Of a stretch of 64,000 nt of DNA, positions 50,678 to 60,056 are shown piece by piece; the first letter of the stretch is position 1; the number at the start of each line of letters is the position of its first letter. Below the pieces are notes generated by a model that saw only the letters and a program-made list of their open reading frames with translations, was not told the origin of the DNA and ran no database searches. Origin of the DNA: JACCTH01 sp963761985. Lineage in GTDB: Bacteria; Actinomycetota; Acidimicrobiia; Spongiisociales; ZC4RG35. The stretch spans positions 124,001 to 188,000 of the forward strand of contig CAVXIT010000013.1 of assembly GCA_963761985.1 (NCBI GenBank). The letters are read 5' to 3'. The translations under genes and the position numbers were made by a program.

Positions 50678-51649
50678 TCATAGCCAGCCCGATTTCTTGA
50701 ACTTTCGATAGAGGACCAAGCATGCCACGGCCATCAGCGTCAGGACAGCCGGGTATCCCCAGGTTTCGTCGATCTCGGGCATGTGGGTGAAGTTCATCCC
50801 CCAGATTCCAGCCAGCATTGTTGGCACTGCAGCAATCGCCACGTAGGCGGAGATCTTGCGCATGTCGTTGTTCTGACGCACGCTCACCTGGGTGAGGTTG
50901 GCGGCGAGAATCGAGGTCAGCAAGTCTCGAAAAGCCTCGGTCCGCTCGATGACTTTTACGAGATGGTCATGAGCATCGGCGAAGTACTTCTTGAGATCGG
51001 GGTCGATGGCGGGATAGTTGTCCCGGCTCAGCTTCAAGAGAGGTTCCTCGAGGGAAGCGGTGGCCGCGAGGAATTGCAGGACTTCGCGCTTGAGCTTATA
51101 GATCCGTTCGGTGGGGTTTGCAGACGAATCAGAGAAGACCGTGCTCTCGAGTTCGCGTATGTCGGCTTCCAGCCCATCAAGCACATGGGCGTAGTCGTCA
51201 ACTACGTGGTCGATGATTCTGAAAAGTACGACGCTCGGCCCTCGTACCAACTCTTCGGGTTCGCTCTCGAGCTGTTTGCGAACCTCGATCAATTTTGAGG
51301 CCTCGCCATGTCGAACCGCGACCACAAAGCGCCGATCGACGAACAAGAGAATCTCGCCGATGTCGATTACCTCGATCGGGTCTACGTAGCGCGCCGGCTT
51401 TAGGACCAAAAAGAGGGTGTCGTCGTAGATATCGAGTTTTGGCCTCTGATGAGCATGGATGGCGTCCTCGACCGCCAGTTCGTGGAGGTTGAACTCCTCC
51501 CGGACGGCCTCGAACTCTTCCTCCGACGGCTCGTACAGGCCGATCCAGGCGAAGGTGTTGTCGTCGGCGCATTTCTCCAGCGCATTCTCCAGCTCGAAGG
51601 GTTCCGGCCTCCTCTTACCGTCGGTGTACAGCGCGGCGTCGACGATCAC
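50678..51649 (-). CDS. corA: CorA-type magnesium transporter
   Basis: A 323-aa protein: large N-terminal cytoplasmic domain, long acidic and basic helices (residues 170-255), and two C-terminal helices with the selectivity motif GMNF (AGIWGMNFTHMPEIDETWGYP). It mediates Mg2+, Co2+ or Ni2+ uptake as a pentamer. It lies 13 bases before glnA and its start overlaps the next gene's stop by 4 bases. Confidence 0.92.
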   Translation of the reverse strand: MIVDAALYTDGKRRPEPFELENALEKCADDNTFAWIGLYEPSEEEFEAVREEFNLHELAVEDAIHAHQRPKLDIYDDTLFLVLKPARYVDPIEVIDIGEILLFVDRRFVVAVRHGEASKLIEVRKQLESEPEELVRGPSVVLFRIIDHVVDDYAHVLDGLEADIRELESTVFSDSSANPTERIYKLKREVLQFLAATASLEEPLLKLSRDNYPAIDPDLKKYFADAHDHLVKVIERTEAFRDLLTSILAANLTQVSVRQNNDMRKISAYVAIAAVPTMLAGIWGMNFTHMPEIDETWGYPAVLTLMAVACLVLYRKFKKSGWL

Positions 51650-52332
51650 GCTGTCGCCTGGCCCTTGTCAAGGTGCTTAGCGATGGACCGCACGCGTTTG
51701 CCCGCTCGGGATGCGCCATACAGGATGAGTGCACAGGCCATCGGGAAGAACAGCTCGTTGACTCCCGCCCCCACCAGAGCCGGAGTGTCTTCGGCTGATT
51801 GGGTGGCCATGACCGTGAGAATCATCCCGCCAAAAAGAATGCCGACGAGCAGCCCGAGTCCGATGAAGGTGGTGGCTTTGACCCGGGGCCGCTTGATTAG
51901 AAGGGCGACGAGTGCGCCGAGGATGCCGAACTCGACCGCTTTGATCGCTCCGATCGTCCAGGTCACAGAAGTGATCTCGGTGACTGGAGCGTCGAGCACG
52001 GTCTGGATCCCCCTTTGGATGCCTTTGGCCGCCGCAAAACCGATTGGCGCGAACAGGAATCCCAACCCGCCCATCACCGCTTCGCTCGGATTTGCGGCGG
52101 CTGTACCCAATGCCACACCACCGCAGACCAGCACGGACCAGGTGACACCCGAGCCAATATCGGCCATGACATTGGCTCCGGGCAGTGCAGCCTGCGCCGC
52201 GAACTTGGCTCCGAGCACCAGAAGCTGGACCACGAAGCCGGCGACGATCGCCCACCAGGCGACATAAAGCAACCGGCGCGGAGTGTTCCCGGGAGGTGGT
52301 GGGGTCGGCGGATTGATCGCAACTTCGGTCAT
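51646..52332 (-). CDS. Hypothetical multi-pass membrane protein
   Basis: A 228-aa protein with a Pro-rich N-terminus (NPPTPPPPGN) and about six transmembrane helices (near 22-42, 60-80, 90-102, 120-142, 158-178, 192-208), then a basic Lys/Arg tail. No conserved motif recognised. It overlaps corA by 4 bases, so co-expression with the Mg transporter is likely. ATG start. Confidence 0.6.
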   Translation of the reverse strand: MTEVAINPPTPPPPGNTPRRLLYVAWWAIVAGFVVQLLVLGAKFAAQAALPGANVMADIGSGVTWSVLVCGGVALGTAAANPSEAVMGGLGFLFAPIGFAAAKGIQRGIQTVLDAPVTEITSVTWTIGAIKAVEFGILGALVALLIKRPRVKATTFIGLGLLVGILFGGMILTVMATQSAEDTPALVGAGVNELFFPMACALILYGASRAGKRVRSIAKHLDKGQATA

Positions 52333-52358
52333 CGCGGCGTCCTGTTGGGACGCGTACT

Positions 52359-53147
52359 TTATTGAGCGACTTTCGCCCGCTCGCCGGATTTAGGCGGTCC
52401 GGGGAAGAACCCGTTGGTCCGGGCGACGTATTCGTCGTAGCCGGGCCGGCGACTTCCGATTGTCTTCTCGAGCAGACCGGCGCCCGAGTACCGCATCAGC
52501 AACGCCGACATGACGAGCGTCCCGACGATCGTCCACCAGTGTCCCGCTGCCAACGCCACGAGGTAGATCCCCCACCAGACACAGAAGTCGCCGAAGTAGT
52601 TGGGGTGTCGGGTGTAGCGCCAGAGTCCCTCGTCCATGACCTTTCCCTTGTTGGCGGGATCGGCCTTGAACTTCGACAATTGCCAATCACCCACCGACTC
52701 GAAGAAGAGGCCCACCAGGTACAACCCCAGACCAAACACCGGAAGGACACCAGAGTCCGGCGCGCGACCGATTCCCCACTGCAAGGGCAACGACACCAGA
52801 GTCATCAGCACGCCCTGTAGATAGAAGACCTTAAAAAGACTGTCGCGGGCGAACGTCTGCGGGCCTTTCTTCCGCATCGCCTGATAGCGGTAGTCCTCTC
52901 CCTTGCCGAGGTTGCGTCGACCGATGTGAATCGCCAGGCGTAGCCCCCACACGGTGACCATCGCAAGCAGGATTTTTGACCAAATGAGGTTGTCGGCATG
53001 GCGCAGATAGACGGCCCAGCCGATCAACACAAAGCCAAGCCCCCAAACGATGTCAACGATCGACGCATCTCGCCGGACGATGCTCACGCTCCACGTAAGG
53101 GTCATGAGCCCGAAGACCACGACCAGAGTGGTGAGGAGTTCAGCCAT
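52359..53147 (-). CDS. DUF1295 / steroid 5-alpha-reductase-like membrane protein
   Basis: A 262-aa protein with about six transmembrane helices. The C-terminal block RYTRHPNYFGDFCVWWGIYL and the following GWTIVGTL-like segment resemble isoprenylcysteine methyltransferase/3-oxo-5-alpha-steroid reductase (DUF1295) proteins that bind NADPH or SAM. A reductase for a membrane lipid is plausible. Start ATG overlaps the next gene's stop by 8 bases. Confidence 0.75.
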   Translation of the reverse strand: MAELLTTLVVVFGLMTLTWSVSIVRRDASIVDIVWGLGFVLIGWAVYLRHADNLIWSKILLAMVTVWGLRLAIHIGRRNLGKGEDYRYQAMRKKGPQTFARDSLFKVFYLQGVLMTLVSLPLQWGIGRAPDSGVLPVFGLGLYLVGLFFESVGDWQLSKFKADPANKGKVMDEGLWRYTRHPNYFGDFCVWWGIYLVALAAGHWWTIVGTLVMSALLMRYSGAGLLEKTIGSRRPGYDEYVARTNGFFPGPPKSGERAKVAQ

Positions 53148-54156
53148 CGGCCGCGACGGTTACCGGACCCAGCTGGGCGAGCCAGTCGTCCATCTCCTGC
53201 CACAACCTGAAGAGCCATTCCGTCCGTGCAGTGCGTCCGGTCGGGATGTCCTCATAGCGGTGACGCGAGAGCAGCACCTGGACGTGCTTTCCGACCATTC
53301 CCCCCGCCCAGATGTTGGCGATGTTGGCAAAGCCGTCGAGACCATGATGGGCGACCATCACCACGTCGGCTGCGGCCGCTTCGATGATGGCGAGGGCACC
53401 GCCGGGACGCGGGGGTAGAACGTGGCGAAGTCCGCGGGACATCTCGAAGAAACGCGGGTTCCGCCGACGCAAAATCTCGAACGACCTCTTCTGCTTGTCC
53501 GCCGTGAATCTCGTTCCCTCAGGAAAGATCACCACTCCTTCATTCGTCTTGAGATCGCGGGTAAGCCGACGCAACGACTCGAGTTCGCGGTCGGAATCGG
53601 AGCCGCCGCGGTCGACGAAGTAGTTAGGGAGCCAGTTGCCGGCAATGTCGAGGCTCGGATCCACGAGCAGCTCACGCTTGAGCACATAGCGCAGCCAGAT
53701 CCGCTTGTGCCGGGTGAAGAGCTGGAAGGGGAGGATGTTGTCGACGATCGAGGCGTGCCGACTCAGAACTACCAGCGGCCCGGGTGACGCTAGGTCGGCG
53801 CCGGTCACGGACATACGCAGCCGGAAGATCACTTTGGCTGCCCCCCACAAGAGATTCGCCCAGAGCAGCTGCAACCGGTAGGTCCATGCCACGAGGAGGG
53901 GCTTCATCAGACCGAAACCGGAACCGATCCACATGAATAGACACGCCGCCAGCGCTCCGACCTCGGCCGTGAGGTAGGTGATCAGATAGGCGAGCATTCG
54001 CCAGGCGGTGGCGGGAACGCCCCGCGCCGCCCGCACTGCATCGACGACCAGAGCAGCAGGAAAGAGGAGCGGGCTCAGGCCCAGCGCCACAACCCAAAGC
54101 AGCACCACTGCGGGCACCGTGATCAGTCTCCGGACCCAGCTCGGCCAGTCCTTCAC
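53140..54156 (-). CDS. Lysophospholipid acyltransferase family protein
   Basis: A 338-aa membrane acyltransferase of the PlsC family: N-terminal hydrophobic stretches, catalytic HX4D as SRHASIVD (near residue 125), the FPEGTRF motif (GVVIFPEGTRFTADKQ) and later PRPGGALAIIEAA. It transfers acyl chains to lysophosphatidic acid or similar. GTG at 54156 preferred; the open frame extends to 54339, with an ATG at 54204 as an alternative close to the divergent fabH start. Confidence 0.8.
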   Translation of the reverse strand: MKDWPSWVRRLITVPAVVLLWVVALGLSPLLFPAALVVDAVRAARGVPATAWRMLAYLITYLTAEVGALAACLFMWIGSGFGLMKPLLVAWTYRLQLLWANLLWGAAKVIFRLRMSVTGADLASPGPLVVLSRHASIVDNILPFQLFTRHKRIWLRYVLKRELLVDPSLDIAGNWLPNYFVDRGGSDSDRELESLRRLTRDLKTNEGVVIFPEGTRFTADKQKRSFEILRRRNPRFFEMSRGLRHVLPPRPGGALAIIEAAAADVVMVAHHGLDGFANIANIWAGGMVGKHVQVLLSRHRYEDIPTGRTARTEWLFRLWQEMDDWLAQLGPVTVAADG

Positions 54157-54210
54157 CAACCCATTCTCGCGTCTCTCCCCCTTAGGAAGAACAAGGGATA
54201 CCATTTTGCG

Positions 54211-55284
54211 GTGGCTTCGATCATTAGCGGCACGGGCATCGCGATCCCAGAAACAGTCACGACGAACCATGACCTGGCCCGGATCATGGACACCGATGAC
54301 GAATGGATCTCGACCCGGAGCGGAGTCAAGCAACGTCACCTTTCACTCCCCGGCCACGGATCCTCTGAGCTCGCGGCCGCGGCCGGAGCGGCTGCGATCA
54401 CCGATGCGGGATTGCACGAGAGCCAAATCGAGGCATTGATCACCGCGACGATGACCCCCGACTACTACGCCCCCGGAATCTCGGCTCTGGTGCAAGAAAA
54501 GATCGGACTGGGCGCCATACCGGCTTTCGACCTGCGCCAACAATGCTCCGGCTTTCTTTACGGGCTGGACCTGGCCGACTGTCTGATCTCGGCAAATCGG
54601 GCCGAGAAAGTCCTCGTAGTTGGAGCAGAGACCCATGCCGGTTTCATTCCCTGGGGTAAGCGCAACGCCGATGGCAGTTTCCCCGAGCCCGATGACTCCC
54701 AGCGAGATCTGAACAATCGGACCCGCGGCTGGTCAGTCCTCTTCGGAGATGGTTCCGGAGCCATGGTCGTCCAAAAGGCCGAGGGCGAGGACGGGGTGAT
54801 CGCCTCGCGGCTGTTCACCGACGGCTCTCAGTTCGAGCTGATCCTGGTCCCCGGAGTGGGATCGCGGCATCAGCCCTATATCGATCAAGCCCAGCTCGAC
54901 GAGGGGCTACACCTCCCGGTAATGGATGGAGCCGGCCTTTATCGGTCAGCGGTCCGCTTGATGCCGGAGGCCGTACGTCAGGTCTGCCAAAAGGCGGGCG
55001 TCGAAGTGGACGAACTCGATTTGGTGATTGCGCACCAGGCCAACGATCGAATCCTCGAAGGAGTTCGCAAACAGCTCGGCCTCTCTGCGGAGAAGGTGCC
55101 GTCCAACATCGGTAAATACGGCAACACCACGGCGGGAACCCTTCCAATACTTTTCCACGAGATGCGACAACACGGGCGAGTCGGCCCTGGCGCGCTCATT
55201 TGCTTCACCGCCTTCGGAGCGGGAGCACATTGGGGAGCTGTGCTCTATCGGGAGCCGGAAGCGAAGCCGCCGCCGAGGAACTGA
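54211..55284 (+). CDS. 3-oxoacyl-ACP synthase III (FabH-like)
   Basis: A 357-aa ketosynthase III: catalytic triad Cys112 (DLRQQCSGFLYGLD), His275 (VIAHQANDRI) and Asn305 (GKYGNTTAGT). It condenses acyl-CoA with malonyl-ACP, starting fatty-acid or related chains; its length and substrate pocket differ from E. coli FabH, so the primer is uncertain. GTG start. Convergent TetR gene overlaps the last 40 bases; divergent acyltransferase gene suggests a lipid theme. Confidence 0.9.
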   Translation: MASIISGTGIAIPETVTTNHDLARIMDTDDEWISTRSGVKQRHLSLPGHGSSELAAAAGAAAITDAGLHESQIEALITATMTPDYYAPGISALVQEKIGLGAIPAFDLRQQCSGFLYGLDLADCLISANRAEKVLVVGAETHAGFIPWGKRNADGSFPEPDDSQRDLNNRTRGWSVLFGDGSGAMVVQKAEGEDGVIASRLFTDGSQFELILVPGVGSRHQPYIDQAQLDEGLHLPVMDGAGLYRSAVRLMPEAVRQVCQKAGVEVDELDLVIAHQANDRILEGVRKQLGLSAEKVPSNIGKYGNTTAGTLPILFHEMRQHGRVGPGALICFTAFGAGAHWGAVLYREPEAKPPPRN

Positions 55285-55859
55285 CGCAAGTTGGCGGTGA
55301 CCTCGGCCAGGCGGTCGGGGGCAGCGATGACCGAGCGGGCCGCGGACATCGTTGTGTCGTGAATTAGGTGCCCGGCGAGATCCGGAGCCATGGCGCGAAA
55401 CCAACCAGCCGCGACCGCCTCAAGGTAGAAGCCGACCATGGCGGTCGAAAGATCGTTGTGGGCCATCCGGATCCGGTCCTGAGCCTCGAAACTCAATCTC
55501 GGGACCTCGCGATGCAGGATCAAGCCGAGCACCGGATCGGTGGCAACAAACTCCACAGTCAGCTCGGCCAGCCGCAGCAACCGCTCTGTAGGCGCGGCAA
55601 CTCCCTCGAGACCCCCCATTAGCTCGGCGATCACTGAAGGCAGCTCTTCCTCGACGAGTGATGCAATGAGGTCGTCTCGATCGCGGAAATACTCGTAGAT
55701 CGTCGTGCGACCGATCCTGGCAATTGCCGCCAGCTCGGCCAGGTTGAGGTCGGCGTTCCCGTTCTCAGCCAGCAGTTCCCTGGTCGCGGCCAGGATGTGG
55801 CGCCTGGTGAGAAGCTTGTGCTCATCGATCGAGCCGGCCTTGATGCGGGGCATGAGCAT
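55245..55859 (-). CDS. TetR family transcriptional regulator
   Basis: A 204-aa TetR-type repressor: N-terminal HTH LNLAELAAIARIGRTTIYEYFRDRDDLIASL (residues 35-65) and a long ligand-binding alpha domain. MPRIKAGSIDEH with an ATG two codons earlier is chosen as start. It overlaps the fabH 3' end by 40 bases in convergent orientation; it may control the lipid genes, ligand unknown. Confidence 0.82.
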   Translation of the reverse strand: MLMPRIKAGSIDEHKLLTRRHILAATRELLAENGNADLNLAELAAIARIGRTTIYEYFRDRDDLIASLVEEELPSVIAELMGGLEGVAAPTERLLRLAELTVEFVATDPVLGLILHREVPRLSFEAQDRIRMAHNDLSTAMVGFYLEAVAAGWFRAMAPDLAGHLIHDTTMSAARSVIAAPDRLAEVTANLRQFLGGGFASGSR

Positions 55860-55940
55860 CCATTTTCGACCAGTTTGAGAAAAATTGGGAATTTGGGACA
55901 ACCGACGACAGACGCGCCAAAATGTGCCGAAAGCGGGTTA

Positions 55941-58001
55941 GTGACTACCAAGACGAATGTCGGAGCGAGGTATCTGAATCGAGAGCTGTCGTGGCTCGAG
56001 TTCAACTCGCGGGTACTCGCTCTAGCCGAGAACAGTCAGCTTCCCCTGTTCGAGCGGGTGCGCTTCCTCTCCATTTGGTCATCGAACCTCGACGAGTTCT
56101 TCCAGGTTCGAGTCTCCGGCCTCCAGAGTCAGATTGATCACCCGCTTCCGACTCCCAGCCCGGATGGTTTGACGGCTTACCAGGCCCTGGAAATGGTCCG
56201 CGACGTGGTGCATGAGCAGCAGGAGCGCGCGGTCAAAGTCTTCATCACCGACCTCGCTCCTCGCCTCGGCTCCGCCGGTATTGGATTCTCGGACTACTCG
56301 GGGCTCGACGACGAGGACAGCCATTACATGGACATCCAGTTCCGTGAGCGAGTCTTCCCGGTCGTCACTCCGCTGGCCGTGGACCCTTCTCATCCGTTCC
56401 CTTACATCTCGAATCTCTCCATGAACCTCGCTGTGGTGGTGCGAAACCCCGAGACCGATCTAACGAGGTTTGCCCGGGTCAAAGTGCCCCCAATCCTTCC
56501 CCGCTTTGTGGTGCTCCCGGACGGGGAGCGTTTCGTCCCGTTGGAGCAGGTAATTGCGGCCCACCTCGGTGACCTGTTCCCTGGCATGGAAGTCGTCGCC
56601 CATCACGTTTTCCGGGTGACTCGCAACTCCGACATCGAGATCGATCAAGGTGACGAAGGCAGCGACCTTCTCCTCACTTTGGAAAGCGAGCTCACCCGGC
56701 GCCGCTTCGGGGCAGTGGCCCGTTTAGAGGTGGGACCCGACCTGCCCGCTGACTTGCTCACCTTGCTGCTGCGGGAGATGGGAGCCAGCGAGCAACAGGT
56801 TTATCGCGTCGAAGGCCCGCTCGATCTAGGCGGGCTGGTCAACCTGGCCAACCAGAATCGGCCCGACCTCAAGTATCCGCCGTTCATTCCGGTTATCTCG
56901 CCGCGCGTCGCTCACATTGAAGGGATCGCCCCGGACATTTTCTCCGTGATCAGGGACGGTGATCTGCTCGTGCACCATCCCTACGACTCCTTCGCTGCCA
57001 GCACCGAGGCTTTTCTCCATCAGGCGGCGCGTGATCCACAGGTCCTCGCCATCAAACAGACGCTTTACCGCACCAGTCGCGACAGCGCGATTATGGGCTC
57101 TCTGATCCACGCCGCCAATGAAGGCAAACAAGTCGTGGCGCTGGTGGAGTTACAAGCCCGCTTCGACGAGGAACGCAACATCGAATGGGCGCAGCGCCTG
57201 GAAGATGCCGGTGTCCATGTCGTCTACGGAGTGGCCGGCCTCAAGACTCACTCCAAGATTTCGCTGGTCGTCCGCGACGAACGCGAAGCAATCTCCCGTT
57301 ACGCCCACATTGGTACCGGCAACTACAACGAGTCCACGGCCCGTATCTACGAGGACGTCGGTCTCTTCACCCACGATCCGGAAATCGGTGCCGACCTCTC
57401 CGACCTCTTCAACTTTCTCACCGGATACAGCCGCCAGCGCCGGTACCGGAAACTGCTTGTTGCCCCTGACAGCCTCCGGCGGCGGCTCATGGAATTGATT
57501 CACGAGGAGACTGAGGCGCCGGACGGTTCGATCACCATGAAGATGAATTCACTGGTCGACCCGGGGATCATCGAAGCTCTCTACACCGCTTCCGAAGCCG
57601 GTACCCGCGTCGATCTCATCATTCGAGGCATCTGCTGTTTGATCCCGCGGGTGCCAGGCATGTCGTCGAACATCCGGGTGAGATCGATCGTTGGCCGCTA
57701 TCTCGAGCACTCCCGGATCTATCGGTTCGGCTCGCGCCATCGCCAGCGAACATACTTGATTGGTTCGGCCGACCTGATGCCGCGCAATCTCGATCATCGA
57801 GTGGAGGTGTTGACCCCGGTCGAAGATCCGAGCCTTCAGTTCCGGCTCGATGAGATCCTGGAACTTGGTTTAGCCGACGACGAGCTTGCCTGGGAGCTTT
57901 CCGACGACGGCCACTGGTTCCGGGTGGGGGCCGAGCGTGGCATCAACTCTCATGACACTTTGCAGGGCCTCGCCACCGCTAGAGCCCGCAGCCTGCACTA
58001 A
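55941..58001 (+). CDS. ppk: Polyphosphate kinase 1
   Basis: A 686-aa PPK1: N-terminal YLNRELSWLEFNSRVLALAE, then the two phospholipase-D-like halves. The autophosphorylated His lies in GLKTHSKISLVVR, with RYAHIGTGNYNESTARIYEDVGL and RGICCLIPRVPG and SRIYRFG in the second half. It makes polyphosphate from ATP. GTG 55941 chosen because the upstream frame overlaps the TetR gene. It lies just upstream of the pst cluster, a phosphorus-storage pairing. Confidence 0.95.
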   Translation: MTTKTNVGARYLNRELSWLEFNSRVLALAENSQLPLFERVRFLSIWSSNLDEFFQVRVSGLQSQIDHPLPTPSPDGLTAYQALEMVRDVVHEQQERAVKVFITDLAPRLGSAGIGFSDYSGLDDEDSHYMDIQFRERVFPVVTPLAVDPSHPFPYISNLSMNLAVVVRNPETDLTRFARVKVPPILPRFVVLPDGERFVPLEQVIAAHLGDLFPGMEVVAHHVFRVTRNSDIEIDQGDEGSDLLLTLESELTRRRFGAVARLEVGPDLPADLLTLLLREMGASEQQVYRVEGPLDLGGLVNLANQNRPDLKYPPFIPVISPRVAHIEGIAPDIFSVIRDGDLLVHHPYDSFAASTEAFLHQAARDPQVLAIKQTLYRTSRDSAIMGSLIHAANEGKQVVALVELQARFDEERNIEWAQRLEDAGVHVVYGVAGLKTHSKISLVVRDEREAISRYAHIGTGNYNESTARIYEDVGLFTHDPEIGADLSDLFNFLTGYSRQRRYRKLLVAPDSLRRRLMELIHEETEAPDGSITMKMNSLVDPGIIEALYTASEAGTRVDLIIRGICCLIPRVPGMSSNIRVRSIVGRYLEHSRIYRFGSRHRQRTYLIGSADLMPRNLDHRVEVLTPVEDPSLQFRLDEILELGLADDELAWELSDDGHWFRVGAERGINSHDTLQGLATARARSLH

Positions 58002-58016
58002 CTGTTTTATCTGGCC

Positions 58017-58056
58017 GTTTACCGACCGTTTACCTCGGCACCAGAGTCCGTTAAGG
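58017..58056 (+). promoter_or_regulatory. PHO-box-like direct repeats upstream of pstS
   Basis: GTTTACC at 58017-58023 and 58028-58034 are exact repeats with 11-bp spacing, and GTTAAGG at 58050-58056 falls in the same 11-bp phase. This matches the actinobacterial PhoP direct-repeat operator (GTTCACC-type units with 4-bp spacers). Predicted target of the RegX3/PhoB-like regulator. Confidence 0.8.
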
Positions 58057-58099
58057 GACGCTTCATAGCTTGGACGCCGTTCTCTGAAGGAGTCAAAGG

Positions 58100-59101
58100 G
58101 TGCAACGTAAGTACACGGCCGTCTTAACAATTTTGATAGCGATCCTGACCGCTTGCGGAGGTGGCAACGATGCCACGACCGCTTCCACCAGCGCTGGACC
58201 TTCTGGCGAAGCCGATTCGATTCTGATCTCCGGGTCTTCCACGGTGGAACCAATCAGCGCCCTCGTCGCCGAAGACTTTATGGGCCAGAACAACGGAGTG
58301 GGGATCACAGTCGAAGGACCGGGAACGAGCGATGGCTTTGTGCGGTTCTGCGCCGGCGAGACCGACATATCAGACGCCTCACGTGAGATACGCGAGGAAG
58401 AAGCCGCGGCTTGCGCTGAAAACGGAATCGACTTTGTCGAACTCCACATCGCCACTGACGGGCTGAGCGTGATCACTTCCCCCGAGAACGCCGAAGTCAC
58501 CTGCTTGAACTACGGCGATCTCTACTCCCTGCTCGGCCCTGAGTCCGAGGGTTTCGCTTCCTGGAGCGACGCCAACGAGCTCGCGGCCGAAGTAGGGGGG
58601 AACGGCGGCTACCCCGAGGCCCCACTGGTGGTTACGGCCCCGGGCGAAGAGTCAGGAACCTACGACAGCTTTGTCGAGCTCGTCCTCGCCGACCTGGCAG
58701 AAGAGCGCGGCGCCGACGAGGCCGCACGTGCTGACTACCAGGCTTCCGCCAATGACAATGTCATCGTTGACAACATCTCGAGCAATCCGACCTCCCTCGG
58801 TTGGGTTGGCTATGCGTTCTTTGCGGAGAACTCCGACTCCCTCAAGGCGATCGAAGTCGACGGTGGAGATGGCTGCATCGCTCCGACTACCGACACGATT
58901 GCCAGCTTCGACTATCCGCTCAGCCGGCCCCTCTATATATACGTGAGCACCACCAGGCTCGCTGAGAATCCGGCTCTAGGGGACTTTGTCGACTTTTACC
59001 TCTCGTCCGAGGGCATCGGTGCGGTCAGCGAAGCCGGATATGTCGATCTGCCCGAAGATGAGTTTGCAGCTACCGTCGCCGCCTGGGAAGGCGCCAAGTA
59101 G
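58100..59101 (+). CDS. pstS: Phosphate-binding lipoprotein PstS
   Basis: A 333-aa secreted phosphate-binding lipoprotein: signal peptide with lipobox LTAC (Cys around 19), phosphate loop ISGSSTVEP, GPGTSDGFVRFCAGETDISDASREI and GEESGTYDSFVELV. It delivers phosphate to PstCA. GTG start after GAAGGAG. PHO box upstream. Confidence 0.93.
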   Translation: MQRKYTAVLTILIAILTACGGGNDATTASTSAGPSGEADSILISGSSTVEPISALVAEDFMGQNNGVGITVEGPGTSDGFVRFCAGETDISDASREIREEEAAACAENGIDFVELHIATDGLSVITSPENAEVTCLNYGDLYSLLGPESEGFASWSDANELAAEVGGNGGYPEAPLVVTAPGEESGTYDSFVELVLADLAEERGADEAARADYQASANDNVIVDNISSNPTSLGWVGYAFFAENSDSLKAIEVDGGDGCIAPTTDTIASFDYPLSRPLYIYVSTTRLAENPALGDFVDFYLSSEGIGAVSEAGYVDLPEDEFAATVAAWEGAK

Positions 59102-59120
59102 CTACCAGCAGACCTCATAA

Positions 59121-60056
59121 ATGACTGTCGCGTCGTTCCCCGATCTCACGGGGGACCGGAGAAGATTGCGGCGAGAAGCCAGGGTCCGCAGGATCCTGGC
59201 GCTCGCGGCTTTGTTCACCGTCGCCGTCTCGGCCGCCATCGTTCTGTCACTGGTTTTCGAGGCCGTCAGTTTTCTTCGCCAGCTCGCAGCCGAAGAGGGC
59301 GGGCTGGGTTCGCTCGTGGCCGACGGATGGTTCCCACGTCGCAACCGCTTTGACCTACGAACGATCGTGTGGCACACAGTGATGGTCAGCCTGATTGCGA
59401 TGGTGGTGGCAACTCCGCTCGGGCTGGGCGCCGCGATGTACCTTTCGGAATACGCTCGCCCCCGTGTCCGGCGGATTCTGAAACCAATCCTCGAGGTCCT
59501 CGCCGGAGTGCCGTCGGTGGTGATCGGTTTCTTCGCCCTCCGGTTCATCACCCCCGAACTACTGGTCCCAATCTTCCCGACCATCCAACTTTCCAATCTG
59601 CTCGCCGCCGGAATCGGAGTTGGCATCCTGATCGTTCCCCTGGTCGCCTCGGTATCGGAGGATGCGATGCGAGCCGTGCCGAGATCGTTGCGCGAAGCTT
59701 CCTATGGCCTTGGCGCCAAGAAGTGGCACACCTCGCTTCGGGTGGTCTTCCCGGCTGCCCTCTCGGGCATCGCCGCCGCGCTGATTCTTGGTGTCTCGCG
59801 CGCAATCGGGGAAACCATGGTGGTGGCGATCGCGGCTGGTGCTACCGGGGGCTCGCTCCTCACCGTCAATCCACTGACCGGTGGACAAACCATGACCGGA
59901 GCCATGGCCTCGTTGGCGATCGGCTCAGATCAGGTCGCTGGTTCCAACGTCGCCTTTCAGAGCCTCTTCTTTGTCGGGCTTTTGCTCTTCGTCCTGACCT
60001 TCGCTCTCAACATTGTCAGCAACCGAATCGTCCGTCGCTTCCGCCAGAGGTATTAG
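59121..60056 (+). CDS. pstC: Phosphate ABC permease PstC
   Basis: A 311-aa permease with about six transmembrane helices: VVIGFFALRFITPELLVP and the EAA-type loop ALGLGAKKWHTSLRVVFPAALSGI-like segment (REASYGLGAKKWHTSLRVVFPAA). Works with PstA and PstB. ATG start, 19 bases after pstS; abuts pstA. Confidence 0.94.
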   Translation: MTVASFPDLTGDRRRLRREARVRRILALAALFTVAVSAAIVLSLVFEAVSFLRQLAAEEGGLGSLVADGWFPRRNRFDLRTIVWHTVMVSLIAMVVATPLGLGAAMYLSEYARPRVRRILKPILEVLAGVPSVVIGFFALRFITPELLVPIFPTIQLSNLLAAGIGVGILIVPLVASVSEDAMRAVPRSLREASYGLGAKKWHTSLRVVFPAALSGIAAALILGVSRAIGETMVVAIAAGATGGSLLTVNPLTGGQTMTGAMASLAIGSDQVAGSNVAFQSLFFVGLLLFVLTFALNIVSNRIVRRFRQRY

